Shown piece by piece: positions 51,001 to 60,192 of a DNA stretch of 64,000 nt. The translations under genes were made by a program, and so were the position numbers. The stretch covers positions 16,701,541 to 16,765,540 of the forward strand of contig CM047814.1 in assembly GCA_026214975.1 (NCBI GenBank), given 5' to 3'. Numbering within the stretch: the first letter of the stretch is position 1; the number at the start of each line of letters is the position of its first letter. The DNA comes from Gentiana macrophylla (lineage: Eukaryota; Streptophyta; Magnoliopsida; Gentianales; Gentianaceae). The notes beneath the pieces were generated by a model. The model worked only from the letters and a program-made list of their open reading frames with translations, was not told the origin of the DNA and did no database searches.

Positions 51001-52274
51001 GGAGATGATTAATGGCCAAATCTAGCTGTGATCCAAATCCTACCTGGCCAAACCTGCTTAACTATCTTTGCACACCCAACTCTCCCTTGGTCAAAGCCTA
51101 GTGTTGCGTAGCATCTGTCTCTCCCTCAAAGACTCATTTTTTAGTCGTACTATAATCCTATACAGTTTCAAGAAATTAAGGGGATAAAAACACTCCTGGC
51201 TAGTCTAACAGTAACCAAGCATCCAGAGTATCTAAATTATTCTTCTGCTTAAACCACAAGAAATTGTTTCCCATACTCTTATATGCAGATATAATGTCAA
51301 AAGAAAACTAATGGGGCGGGGAGGATGGGGACTAGGCATGGAGTAGTCCAACATATTGTCCAACTATCCATGGACTCCAAGATACCGAAATTCCCATGTT
51401 GTAATCTGCAAAAGCATAGGTGAAGAGCAATCTACAGCAAAGGGGAGAGGAAGAGCATATAAACCAAGACATCCAAGTTGACTGTAATCCCAACCACAAT
51501 AAACAGACCACTGGCGCCCTTATGAACACTCATTACCTGAAAATTATATTTTAAGAGTCAAAACCTGGTCATTTTTGTTTCTTGGCTTGACCATGGACAT
51601 TAATTACAAAATAACATGAGCAATGTCTCCTCTCAACAACATCATACCCACACCCACACCATCATAGTTCACTCCTCAGGGAAACTCGTGCATCAATAAG
51701 TTGGCAGCTAGAATAGGCACTATAACATAACAATAAACTAGTTCAATGATCTCAAATGGCACATCAGCTCATTGCAATTGAAGTTTTGATAAGTGAAACT
51801 CAATGAGCCAAATCACAATTCCACTTTTGCAAACCAAATTAGTTGTACATAGTAATGCATTTAATGAACGGAACTACATTGAATAAGCAAACGACTATAC
51901 AAACTAGTTTGGTCCGGAAAAAAAAAGGTATATACCAAGGAAATGAGCAAGGCCTTCGATGCCAGGGGGATCGCTGAAGTAACCAACTCCGACACTCATG
52001 CAGGCTGCACACTGAACTTCAACACAAAGAAATGTATAAGAAAAAAAAAAACAAAACCAAAAAGACGGATAACTACCTCGAAAGACCAGTTGATTATTCC
52101 TAAACACAGAGGAAAGTAATGGGGTAAGCGACCGACCTTGTCGGTCTCGGGATCGCTGATGAGGAGTACTTGGAGAGAGTTAGGAAGAACAAGTCTCCGG
52201 TAATCTCTCTTGTCGGAACGAGGCTTCACTATTTCCACCGGACAGCCGCCATCATTCATAGATTCCACCGCCAT
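30005..52274 (-). CDS. PXM16: Insulin-degrading-enzyme-like zinc metallopeptidase (M16A), peroxisomal type, 26 exons
   Basis: The protein is a plant M16 peptidase, an enclosed-chamber enzyme that degrades short peptides. Homology runs end to end with the Arabidopsis peroxisomal enzyme of 970 residues; here 26 exons give about 969. The inverted zinc motif HFLEH spans the exon 2/3 junction (residues 69-73), and the distal glutamate lies in the EIKAVDSE block of exons 5-6. Exon 1 starts ATGGCGG in good context and carries the basic block KPRSDKRDYR. The C-terminus is -VRL, compatible with an extended plant PTS1 but not the usual SKL/PKL type. One base is missing in exon 17 (G-run 34038-34040), which shifts the frame at residue 546 and ends it at 33997. 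Every other junction is in phase, so either an assembly error or a very young null allele is likely. The 22 kb span comes from intron growth by mobile elements. Confidence 0.93.
34038..34040 (-). other. One-base deletion (frameshift) in exon 17 of the M16 gene
   Basis: Before this point the frame reads ...DFGCPCSGNS as in the family. After it, the family continuation (PESVVLTDIFTRLLMDYLNEY) appears only in the +1 frame up to the regular donor at 33976/33975. A single missing base in the G-run explains it. Confidence 0.8.
35180..35700 (-). pseudogene. LINE 3'-region (zf-RVT) relic in intron 14
   Basis: The minus strand encodes SHSHLFLACPFAKRIWIELL, the hallmark of the cysteine/histidine zf-RVT domain that follows the RT in plant LINEs (ES..HLFF.CPF...IW). 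Stops and frameshifts surround it. It lies in the same intron as a second LINE fragment of opposite orientation. Confidence 0.65.
35840..36473 (+). pseudogene. LINE 3' end with poly(A) tail in intron 14
   Basis: The plus strand reads VIWHRSISRYMVLFLCWLV, matching the W......PRHSFILWLA block of LINE zf-RVT. It continues past stops to VVISVLWRERNWRVF (as in the terminal IW.ERN.R.F block) and a frame ending at 36341. A 3' UTR then leads to an A-run near 36459-36473. It is antisense to the peptidase gene. Confidence 0.65.
36791..36813 (-). other. G-quadruplex-prone tract in intron 13 of the M16 gene
   Basis: The coding strand is almost pure G: a run of 7, T, a run of 5, T, a run of 9. It would be present in the pre-mRNA of the peptidase gene, 156 bases upstream of the exon 14 acceptor. 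Confidence 0.7.
38540..38840 (-). repeat. Dispersed repeat with initiator-tRNA-like tag, intron 11
   Basis: It contains CCAAAAGCTTAAGCCAATGG, GGCCCCCTCACATGTGGTC and TGCTCTGATACCAT; the last is the complement of ATGGTATCAGAGCA, the initiator-tRNA-complementary tag found in many plant retroelements. A related copy lies at 48190-48520 in intron 3, and a short piece at about 39420-39460. All are non-coding. The family is probably a short non-autonomous retroelement. Confidence 0.55.
40328..40601. mobile_element. Stowaway-type MITE in intron 10
   Basis: Ends are CTCCCTCCGTCCCAATTTG and, inverted, CTCCCCGTCCCAATTTG, flanked by a TA on each side (40326-40327 and 40602-40603). That is the structure of Tc1/mariner-derived Stowaway MITEs. 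The length is 274 bp and there is no ORF. Confidence 0.9.
41278..41364. repeat. Low-complexity CA/TA-rich tract
   Basis: Degenerate ACAC/ATAC/TGTG repeats lie in intron 10. Open frames crossing it on both strands are artefacts. Confidence 0.8.
42407..42960. mobile_element. hAT-type MITE in intron 9
   Basis: Termini are CAGTGTTCTAAAA (left) and, inverted, CAATGTTCTAAAA (right). The element is flanked by an 8-bp duplication, GACCCTAG at 42399-42406 and GACCCTAC at 42961-42968, as expected of hAT elements. The ends are rich in GGCG/CGCC words and a 14-C run lies at 42604. Length 554 bp. The right flank is only 27 bp from the exon 9 splice donor. Confidence 0.85.
43960..45120 (+). pseudogene. 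LINE ORF1 (DUF4283/zinc-knuckle type) relic in intron 7
   Basis: The plus strand carries an open stretch (43993-44406) ending FVENKWGSNRLIEVKR, which fits the F...WG...V..V start of the DUF4283 domain. Later pieces in several frames match its remaining blocks: FPALGLQYHSNEAALSE, DQEIISYARV and VNYEVIPPQRCKVFGN, the last close to the VEYEW.P..C..C..FGH zinc-knuckle region but with cysteines lost. A Lys/Glu-rich tail frame follows at 44856-45110. It is a decayed insertion antisense to the peptidase. Confidence 0.65.
46727..46903 (+). mobile_element. tRNA-derived SINE in intron 6
   Basis: It starts GCTTGCCCTAGCGATTAAGC, which resembles a pol III A box of plant Au-like SINEs. A degenerate B box (GGGCTAAAGTCC for GGTTCRANTCC) lies about 60 bases on, followed by an A-rich tail at 46845-46866. 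AAATGAGGCTTG occurs at both ends (46727-46738 and 46892-46903). Alternatively ACATATACT on both sides of a shorter body is the target duplication. Confidence 0.55.
48190..48520 (-). repeat. Dispersed repeat with initiator-tRNA-like tag, intron 3
   Basis: It shares layout with the repeat at 38540-38840: CAACACCCCCCTCAAGTGTGG, a middle AT-rich part, a CTCATGACC block, then TTGCTCTGATACCAT and GAATTACCATCTC. It is non-coding. Confidence 0.55.
49244..49548. mobile_element. Stowaway-type MITE in intron 3
   Basis: Ends are CTCCCTCCGTCCCAAAA and inverted CTCCCTCCGTCCCAAAAT. The right flank is TA; the left flank is CA, presumably a mutated TA. Length 305 bp. A 143-codon open frame running through it is an artefact. 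Confidence 0.88.
50125..50235 (+). mobile_element. Short tRNA-derived SINE with perfect 18-bp target duplication, intron 3
   Basis: The 111-bp body carries an A-box-like GGTCCAGCGGTAATG and an exact B box GGTTCGAGTCC (near 50180). CAAATAAAGATAGATTTA flanks it at 50107-50124 and again at 50236-50253 with no mismatch. The body has no poly(A) tail; it ends TTTCTTTCATATCCGT. It is not a tRNA gene: the arms do not close into a cloverleaf. Confidence 0.8.
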
Positions 52275-52386
52275 TTTCCGTTACAGATTCCAAGAGAGAA
52301 AATGAATTTCAGAGAATATCCTATCTTGTAAAGGTTAAATATGCAGAAGCGTGACTTCAGAGATAAAATAGAATTTCTCCTCCTCC

Positions 52387-52448
52387 AAAAAAATAAAATA
52401 AAATAAAATAAAATAAAATAAAATAAAATTCTTCTCCTCAAAATAAAC

Positions 52449-52484
<36 letters not shown>

Positions 52485-52513
52485 CTTCTCCTCAAAATAA
52501 ACCAAAAAACACT
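52387..52513. repeat. (AAATA)n, long A-run and short duplication upstream of the M16 start
   Basis: About eight AAATA units (52387-52428) are followed by TTCTTCTCCTCAAAATAAACC, a 43-base A-run (52450-52492) and a second copy of the same 21-base unit. This lies 110-240 bp upstream of the peptidase ATG, within its likely promoter or 5' UTR. Confidence 0.9.
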
Positions 52514-53465
52514 AGATTTTCTTTGAAGACACATTTTTTTTTCCAAATAGACTCCTCACAAATCTTTAAAAAAATATGATTTGAAATACCCAAAATATCT
52601 CCAAACTGGGTTCGGATCACACACAAATTTTACTATGGTCCAGGACCTAATCCTACTTGGTGTGTCCAATCAATAGGAATTCAACTTCCACCAATGGAAT
52701 CCTACCTGTAAAACTTTCCACCAATGTATCCCTACCAATGTATCCCTACCAATGTATCCCTTTGAAAGTGCTGACTTGATGGTCCAAAAACTTACACCTG
52801 GACCATCATAAAATTACTGCGGATCACATGTCCAAACATACCAACGTGGCTGAGTTTAAGATGGTATACTAATTAACACAGGCCTCAAGTTGCTGAATAC
52901 AAACCATGAAAAAACCTCATATAAGATTTTGGAAGACAATGAAAGAAAACATTTGTGCTTATGTCCTAATTTTTGTAGGCTGCTCTATCGCTTCCGGTTT
53001 GATCAAAGATTGAATATCTTCCGGTTTGATCAAAGATTGAATACCATTCATGTTGGACGAACCAGCTTGAGCATTGGCCGATTGATCAAAAACCGCTCGG
53101 ACTGAAGGACTTAAGGATTTCAGTCATGGATGATCAAGAAATCTCTTTACCGCTACCGTTATCTGACGAAGAAAAAGTATAAATAACGTTGCGAAACACT
53201 TGCATACTCATGGAAGCAAAAAAAAAAAAAAAAAAAATTTGTTATTCTAACAAAGTTAAGAGAAAATCCTCACCTCACCTTTGAAAGTTTGAAAACGGTA
53301 AAGAGATGAAGGGGATGAAATACTCCCAGAGAAAATGCTATTGATACTCCTCGATCTGCGAACTTATTAGTGATTGATTACATTTATCCTAGTGCATGCG
53401 AACGACACCTCGACTGGATAAACGATGATTTGAATTTCGATTTAAAGGATGGCATACACTAGATT
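52514..53465. other. Region upstream of the M16 gene, with short tandem repeats
   Basis: No gene. ACCAATGTATCCCT occurs three times in tandem at about 52718-52760, and CTTCCGGTTTGATCAAAGATTGAATA is present twice at about 52988-53042. The rest is unremarkable. Confidence 0.6.
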
Positions 53466-53470
53466 AGATT

Positions 53471-53978
53471 AGGGGTGTACACGGATACGGATTATCCGAA
53501 AACCGAACCGAATCGAGGGCATTCGGTTCGGTTATTAGTTGTTTCCGGATCGGTTTCGGTTAGTAAAAAAAAAACCGAAATATTCGGTACGGTTATGGTT
53601 AGCACTACAAATTATCCGTATCCAAACCGAAAATTGAACTGAATAATAACCGGACCGAAACCGTACCAAATAATAAATTGTGACCAAACTGTTAATGTCG
53701 AACATGTTAATTAGTTATCATAACCAAAATATTATAGTTGTTTATGAAAAAAATGCATATAACCGAGCCGTTATCAAAACCGTTTATTACACAATAAAAA
53801 AACTGCATAAAAAACCGAACCATTTATAACCGAAAAGAATTGTAAAAATTTATTTCGGTTTTCGGTTAACCAAACCAAACCAATCCAAATATTTCGGTTC
53901 GGTTACATAAAACAAACAGTTCGGTTTCGGATTTTAAATAACCGAAATTTTCGGTTCGAACCGAACCGTGTACACCCT
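53471..53978. mobile_element. MITE with GGGTGTACACGG termini (hAT-like)
   Basis: Left end AGGGGTGTACACGG and inverted right end AGGGTGTACACGG enclose about 500 bp built largely from TTCGGTT/AACCGAA words. CTAGAT occurs just outside both ends (53459-53464 and 53983-53988), a possible remnant of an 8-bp target duplication. No ORF. Confidence 0.7.
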
Positions 53979-53990
53979 TAAGCTAGATAC

Positions 53991-54512
53991 TGTTGGATTT
54001 CACCTTTTTTAGGTCGTACCCGCGTCATCGCGTGAATGCAGACTAACCTACGATATACATCCTAGTTCAAGTCTGGGGAATTTTGACAAGGGTATGATTG
54101 TTATGGTACACGTGACACTCATCAATCCTAATCGGGTTATCTCAACAAATAGGGCGACATGGGCTCAAATCTACATTGGGCTTTATGTCCGAAAACCTCA
54201 ATGAGGTTCATATTTGAAAACAGATGTAGTCGCGATGCGTATGAAGCTAACCGACATGACGCAGTCGTCATGTGTCTCCCATGGCGAGCATAGTGCGAGT
54301 TCACTCTATATAAAGGATATTTATTCCCTTCCCAGTGTATACACCCCGCTCAAAACTAAATTGAATTAAAGAAATTAACTCTATCAAATACTGACTTGAG
54401 CGTCAGAGTGGCCACATGCAGAACAACTCCGGACTCATTTAACGCTCTATGTAATATGCACTCTGATTCGCCAGAAATAATTTAGAAACGAATTACTTGG
54501 ATAATCCTCACA
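53991..54512 (+). mobile_element. Probable solo LTR
   Basis: The 522 bp run from TGTTGGATTT to CTCACA (TG...CA). A TATA-like CTCTATATAAAGG lies at about 54303 and ACTTGAGCGTCAGAGTGG near the end, a signature often seen close to the 3' end of plant LTRs. The flanks AGATAC and AGATCC differ at one base, consistent with an old target duplication. No primer site or coding follows. Confidence 0.6.
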
Positions 54513-54544
54513 AGATCCAGTTACCAGCATTGCATTGGAATTTC

Positions 54545-54736
54545 TGTAAGATAAAATTAATTCCCTCCCTTTTATTATTCAGTAAGGATCAAATATATAC
54601 ACTGTACATTGCTAGTGTTTAGGCTAGACTAAATGAAGACTAGAATAAATGCTAACCGTTACAAATGTTACAGAATGAATGCGTATATTGCCTAACTAAT
54701 TACAAATAATTTAGTCAATATACATAATTGCTATTA
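54545..54736 (-). repeat. 3' LTR of the copia element
   Basis: 192 bp, preceded on the element's strand by the purine-rich CTATGGGGGTG. It differs from the 5' LTR at an A/C (in ATATATACMCTGTAC) and a T/G (in CTAAAKGAAG). Confidence 0.9.
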
Positions 54737-55330
54737 CACCCCCATAGTCGAAACGGGAGGTTCGCGAACGCTGAGACTGTTACGGAAATCCTCAAAAAGT
54801 AGAAGTGGCAACCCTTTAGTGAAGATATCCGCAATCTGATACCGTGATGGAACATGATGAACACGTACCTCCCCACGGGAGACCTTCTCTCGCACAAAAT
54901 GAATGTCCATCTCAATATGTTTCGTGCGTTGGTGTTGAACCGGGTTGCCAGAAAGGTAGATTGCACTTACATTGTCACAATAGACGATAGTAGCCTTGGC
55001 CAACGGACAATAGAGTTCCAAAAGTAAATTACGAAGCCAACATGACTCAGAAACCACATTGGCCACCCCTCGATACTCAGCTTCGGCACTAGACCGGGAA
55101 AGGGTTGGTTGGCGCTTAGAAGACCACGAAATCAAGTTATCCCCTAAAAACACACAATAACCCGAGGTAGAACGTCGAGTATCGGGACAGCCGCCCCAAT
55201 CCGCATTCGTATCTGCAACTAGATCCGTATTGGAGGAGTAGTAAAGATGAAGCCCGAGATGAAGAGTACCGTTGACATAGCGGATGATACGCTTAAGGGC
55301 TTGCATGTGTTCAACGCGTGGATCATGCAT
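54734..55330 (-). pseudogene. pol: Copia pol: RNase H domain
   Basis: It continues the RT frame beyond the single in-frame TAG. It contains ADWGGCPDTRRSTSGYCVFL and LISWSSKRQPTLSRSSAEAE, with the catalytic Asp and Glu of the Ty1/copia RNase H, and ends at 54734, just inside the 3' LTR. Confidence 0.92.
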
Positions 55331-55342
55331 ATGTAGACAAAT

Positions 55343-56296
55343 CTATTGAACTGCATAGGAGATATCCGGACGTGTGAAGGTGAGATACTGTAGGGCACCA
55401 GCAAGACTACGGTAAAGAGTCGGGTCGTCGAAAGGAGCACCCGCCGTAGCACTTAATTTGGACTTTGTATCAACCGGTGTAAGAGAAGGCTTACACGAAG
55501 ACATACCTGCGCGCTCGACTATCTCAGCTGCATACTTACGTTGAGACAAAAATAAGTCATCAGTATGTCGGGTCACCCGAATACCCAAAAAATAGTTCAA
55601 CGGTCCCAGATCTTTCATAGCAAATTCGGAGTTGAGACGATCCATAATCATAGTCCGTAGAGCATCCGAAGAAGATGTGAGGATGATATCATCAACATAT
55701 AACAGAAGATACGCCATGTCTGTCCCGTGGCGGTAGATAAAAAGAGATGTGTCGGACTTACTATTCGTGAAACCAATCTGAGTCATGTAGTCCGCAAAAC
55801 GTTTATACCATGCACGAGGCGCCTGTTTCAGGCCATAGAGCGACTTACGCAAAAGACAGACGTAATCCGGATGTACCGGGTCCCGAAAACCCATAGGTTG
55901 ATGCATATAAACAACCTCATTAAGATCCTCATGTAAAAACGCATTCTTGACATCGAGTTGATGGATAGACCATTTCCTTGAGACAGAAAGACTGAGAACC
56001 GTGCGTATGGTGGCCGGTTTAACGACCGGACTAAATGTTTCTCCGCAATCAATGCCAACCTGTTGAGTCTTACCATCACCTACAAGACGGGCTTTATGCC
56101 TCTCAAACGAACCGTCAGACCGTTCTTTATGATTAAAAATCCACATAGATCTAATAACATTCACATCAGGGGGGCGGGGCACTAAATCCCACGTCTTATT
56201 TTTAATAAGAGCATTAAACTCATCAGTCATAGCCATTTTCCAATTCGGGTCACGGAGGGCAGCCAACGGGGTACGAGGAATCGGAGATTTAGACAC
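55343..56296 (-). pseudogene. pol: Copia pol: reverse transcriptase
   Basis: An open frame of 317 codons with all expected RT blocks: KTWDLVPRP at the start, SIHQLDVKNAFLHEDL (first catalytic Asp), SLYGLKQAPRAWY and LLLYVDDIILT (YVDD catalytic pair). It ends at an in-frame TAG right after DISYAVQ, where the family continues without interruption. Confidence 0.92.
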
Positions 56297-56321
56297 GGAT
56301 AGGACATGGGCCTGGTCAAAA

Positions 56322-57506
56322 TTATATTTTGGGTTGGGCGAAATATCCCACTTTGGCTCGGGTGGTGGCTTTTGTGGAGGAATTGGTGGGGATGAATGGG
56401 TCGATGTATGTGGGAATTAGGTCTGTAGTGGATTGTGAAGTGGGCTGGGCTTGGACACGGTTGGGAGAGGACTGGTCACGGTTGGGAGAAACACGGGACT
56501 GTTGGGCCGGATCAGTAGGGATGTTGGACAGGCTGGATGCGTGTGGTTGGGTAGATGGGGAAGGCAATTGGGCTATCTGATGGGCCAAATAATGAGGCAG
56601 ATCAGGCTCCAAAAAATCATAAGCATCCGGTGGGGGAGTATGAAGGGTGGTAAACGGAAAAATCGACTCATCAAACCGAACGTGACGACAAATAATTATT
56701 TTATGACTGGATAAGTCATAACATTTATAACCACGGTGGTTGGATGGAAATCCCAAAAAAACACACGGAGTGGACCTAGGTTGGAGTTTGTGGATGGTGT
56801 TAGACGGAAACAACGGATAACACAGACAACCAAAAACACGTATGTGGTCATAGGAGGGGTTTTTTTGGTACAAGATTTTTAAGGGAGAGTCGTTGTTTAA
56901 CAATGGACTGGGAAGTATATTTAGAAGGTAGGTTGCTATTTGTAACGCGTGAGGCCAAAAAGTTGGTGGTAAAGACGCGTGTATTAAGAGGGTGCGTATG
57001 ATATTATTTATAGACCTTATTTTTCTCTCGGCTTTGCCATTTTGGGATGATGTGTGTGGACACGAAAAGCGGAACGTAATACCCTGGGAAGCACATAAGT
57101 CTCGGAAGCGATTATTGTCAAATTCACCCCCATTATCACATTGTAGATTTTTGATATTACGTTCGAACTGAGTACGAATGTGGTTGTGTAGAGTAGTGAA
57201 AATGGGTAAAACTTGAGATTTATGAGTAATAGGGAATGTCCACAAATATTTAGAAAAATCATCTAAAAATAGCACATAGTAACGATGTCCCGAGGGACTT
57301 AAAATGGGAGAGGTCCATAAATCGCTATGAATAATATCAAACGGAAACAATGTCATAGACTGTGAAGAAACAAAAGGCAACTTAATATGTTTTCCAAAAA
57401 TACAAGATTGACAAACAGATGATCGAGACGTAGTAGTAGACTCAATCAATTTATTTTGTCTAAGTGAATTTAAAATAGAAGGGCCTGGGTGACCTGAGAC
57501 GGTCAT
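56322..57506 (-). pseudogene. pol: Copia pol: pre-integrase and integrase core
   Basis: An open frame of 394 codons. It begins inside the HHCC zinc region (GHPGPSILNSLRQ...CQSCIFGKH), although the upstream WHDRLGH is disrupted. It then carries the integrase D,D-35-E residues: D in IIHSDLW, D in CDNGGEFD, E in GKAERKIRS. A one-base insertion at about 56310 separates it from the reverse transcriptase frame. Confidence 0.9.
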
Positions 57507-58391
57507 GCCGTAGAGTAGACGTCAATGCGAAATGAGACGAGACACTTATTTTTTAGGCGTGATTGGATAAAGGGCACCGGTGCTATTACATCTCACGAGA
57601 CGTGTCCCCGCCTGCAAATCATGCACAGAAAAGCCAAACGGATCAAACCTCACATAAACATTATTATCGATAGTAAACTTGCGTGCATCGAGACAAGATT
57701 TTTGACAAGGTGGGGGCATGGAGGACGTTGGTTAGACTCAAGGGGTTCGGGGCTTGTAAGAAAGTATTACCACAACCACGAATCGGAATTGAATGACCAC
57801 TACCAACGCTTATTCCATTATTTTTGCCCAAATTAAAATAAGACGTAAGATTACCTCGTTCGGGTCATATCATATAGCGCGGTGTCCATGTACCAATTGG
57901 AGTCCGTGGGTTCAAGTGCATTGTATGCATCGCCGCTTCTATATATCTGTAGAGTCCACGGTCCACCTGGATGCATAAGCCTCTTTGAGGAAAAGTTGGC
58001 CCATAATGTCTGTGACCACCGCTGGCCCATAGAAGCTGCTGCTTTGGTGAGGCCGAGACCCTCGCTGGGCGGATGATTGGGCCTGGTCCAATGCGCGCGG
58101 TTGTGTAGGATAAGGACAAGGAGGCACGACCCAGAGAGGTTGTACCATCGCCCACCAGGTGGTTGTTGTCCCCATTGCGCGGCCGCTTCTTGTTGAACGC
58201 CGGTGGATCGAGAGCCACGGCCGCCACCGCCACTGTTATTTCCCGGTCCATTTCCACTTCTACCATTCGTTCCCTGCCCATTACCACGGCCTCCCCCATT
58301 TTTCCCAGTCCGATTGCGATTATTCCGGTTGCGGTTAGAATTGCCATTATTCCGGTTACCTGAATTTTGTGGCGGCGGCATGGCAGTTCCA
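57507..58391 (-). pseudogene. Copia gag tail and protease region, multiply broken
   Basis: An Asn/Gly/Arg-rich stretch (58381 to about 58200) stands where the nucleocapsid should be; no CCHC knuckle could be read. It is followed, after frame changes, by NPRTPIGTW / DSNWYMDTALYDM. This is the protease entry with DTA in place of DTG/DSG, so the active site is lost. Further stops follow down to the pre-integrase region. Confidence 0.75.
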
Positions 58392-59069
58392 TCATCGACG
58401 CGAGAGAGGCGGATGAGGCGGACTCTCTGCTTTAGCCCGCTCTTGTAACGTAGTTTCCTCTAAGGCAAGCTTGGATCGAGCAGCGGCAAAAGTGGGGAGA
58501 GTCTTCTTATTCTGAAGAACTGTGACGAAATTGGCGTAGGGCTCCGTCAGTCCTTGGAGCAGCTTGAGGACGAGTGCCTGATCCCCGACCGACGCACCTA
58601 CATTGCGCAATTGATCAGCCAGGCCTTTGAGATGATTGCAATAGGCATTCGTCGTAGAAAAATCCGCAAGCGATGTAGTGGTGAACTCCTGTGTTCGATA
58701 TGATGCCGGGAATTTTATTGTCGTGAAAAAGTTCAATGACACGTTGCCCGCGCTGCTCATGCTGTATCATCATCAACCGAATAGAGTTGAGGACGCCGAG
58801 CTAACCGTGGCATATATCCATTGTAACACAGCCGCATCAAGCTGCTTCCAAAGTGGAAGGTTCTCGGCCTTGGCCTTGGTGTACGCCGCCAGCTCTGTTT
58901 CATCAGTGGGTGGAATGATGTGGTGGAGAACATCATGGACCCGAGCTTGAACCTTGAAGAGTGCCGCCCACGACGAGTACTGGCTACTCTCCAAATCCAA
59001 CGTGATGGTCAGTAAGGCCTTGACGTTGGTGATTGCTAAAGCAGGATGAAATTTGGTGTTATCTGCCAT
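58392..59069 (-). pseudogene. gag: Copia gag (UBN2 type), frameshifted
   Basis: From the ATG at 59069 the frame encodes a typical copia gag start (LESSQYSSWAALFKVQARVHDVLHH). It runs into stops at 58773 and is picked up in another frame at 58760 with TTTSLADFSTTNAYCNHLKG and ALVLKLLQGLTEPYANF. So at least one frameshift splits the capsid-like domain. Confidence 0.85.
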
Positions 59070-59127
59070 TGAAGGGGATGGAAGATCACCGCTGGTGAAG
59101 GAGGAGCTGCGTGAAAATGAAAAAAAA

Positions 59128-59158
<31 letters not shown>

Positions 59159-59198
59159 TTTGCAGAAGCAGTATTTGGAAATTACTGCTCCGATACCA

Positions 59199-59390
59199 TG
59201 TAAGATAAAATTAATTCCCTCCCTTTTATTATTCAGTAAGGATCAAATATATACCCTGTACATTGCTAGTGTTTAGGCTAGACTAAAGGAAGACTAGAAT
59301 AAATGCTAACCGTTACAAATGTTACAGAATGAATGCGTATATTGCCTAACTAATTACAAATAATTTAGTCAATATACATAATTGCTATTA
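59199..59390 (-). repeat. 5' LTR of the copia element
   Basis: 192 bp, almost identical to 54545-54736. Read on the element's own strand it runs TAATAG...CTTACA, so the outer end lacks the usual TG. Confidence 0.9.
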
Positions 59391-59395
59391 ATTTC

Positions 59396-60192
59396 AACCC
59401 GGACGATTTGGTGCATCGTCAAGCTGCGTCAGTGGTTTGATTTCCTTACAGTAGACAAGGCACTGAACTCTCATTGTTACTTCATATCAACTGTTTCCAA
59501 TCCCCTAAAAATGTCCATCTTCATCGATTCTCGTCCTCTTCGGCCCATCTATCTCAAAAGCTATCAAAATCATCAACATCCTTCGATATTACCCAGGTTT
59601 CACCTATCTCCTACAAAATCATCTATAGAAAATGAAGATGAAGATGGGGCACATCTTTTCCTTCGATGTTCCTTTTCGTTAGCACTTCGGAATAAAATAT
59701 TGGCTTGGATTTCTCTTGTTGGCATGCTGAATAGAGATTGAGAGTATTTCTTTTCTTATAATCCTCCGATGGTGCAACATGGAAATAAATTTTGGATATG
59801 GGATGCTATCAAGAAAGGTACTTGTGGTCTATTTGGTTTGTCCGGAATAAGTTCGTGTTTAAATCAACATCCTTTTCTGACGAAAATACATTTACTCATA
59901 TTCAAGCTTGTTGCTACCGCTGGTTAAATAGAAAGAAGATCAACTTAAATTTTGATTGGGACGGGTGGAAAAATGGTCATTTGTCCTAATTTTCCTACTT
60001 TCTGTTAGCTAGACATCACTTGTGGTATAAGGTAGTTTTGTGTGTTGCAATAGTTTGGTTTTTTTGGTGTTTGTAGCAGGTTTTTGGATCTTTGTATTAT
60101 TTGGTCTTCTAGTGGGCTAGGCTTATGTACTTTTTTTTATATCTAGCATCTTGTTACAAATTTAATAAAACTGTTGTTCGAAAAAAAAAAAA
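59396..60192 (+). pseudogene. LINE 3' end (zf-RVT region) with poly(A), split from its left part by the copia element
   Basis: The plus strand gives WFDFLTVDKALNSHCYF (end of the connecting region), then ENEDEDGAHLFLRCSFSLALRNKILAW (zf-RVT zinc motif). After a stop and frameshift it continues LWSIWFVRNKFVF...WLNRKK, the terminal IW.ERN block, and stops at 59987. A 3' UTR with AATAAA at about 60161 leads to an A-run at 60181-60192. The copia target site (ATTTC) lies at its upstream edge. Confidence 0.75.

Larger units (their letters stand above)
39209..52274 (-). other. PXM16: M16 gene exons 1-11 (catalytic N-terminal half)
   Basis: Exon positions inferred from GT/AG sites with matching phase: 1, 52137-52274; 2, 51936-52011; 3, 50551-50618; 4, 48075-48166; 5, 47891-47964; 6, 47752-47795; 7, 45228-45279; 8, 43191-43313; 9, 42996-43108; 10, 41819-41981; 11, 39209-39301. 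Exons 2-3 hold the zinc ligands and catalytic Glu, and exons 3-6 the HGGS.NAYT, NYFFDV and FAQFF.KPL blocks. Exon 7 encodes LEKHLSATDHPYHKFSTG, exon 8 the NYSANIMHLVVY strand, exon 10 the LGHLIGHEGEGS block. Intron 3 holds a MITE and a SINE, intron 6 a SINE, intron 7 a LINE ORF1 relic, intron 9 a hAT MITE, and intron 10 a Stowaway MITE. Confidence 0.9.
54540..59395 (-). mobile_element. Ty1/copia retrotransposon (Ale/Retrofit-like), nearly full length, coding-defective
   Basis: Two 192-bp LTRs (54545-54736 and 59199-59390) differ at about two positions and are bounded by a perfect 5-bp target duplication, ATTTC (54540-54544, 59391-59395). Directly inside the 5' LTR is a primer-binding site TGGTATCGGAGC (59187-59198), one base off the initiator-Met tRNA complement. 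A GGGGGTG polypurine tract precedes the 3' LTR. Gag, integrase, RT and RNase H follow in copia order on the minus strand. The small LTR and UBN2-type gag suggest the Ale/Retrofit lineage. It sits in LINE-related DNA. Confidence 0.93.

Noticed and set aside
56329..56714. Trp/Gly-rich open frames on the plus strand
   Set aside because: Antisense shadows of the Pro/Ser-rich linker of the copia integrase.
58163..58448. Pro/Arg-rich open frames on the plus strand
   Set aside because: Antisense shadows of the Gly/Asn-rich gag tail of the copia element.
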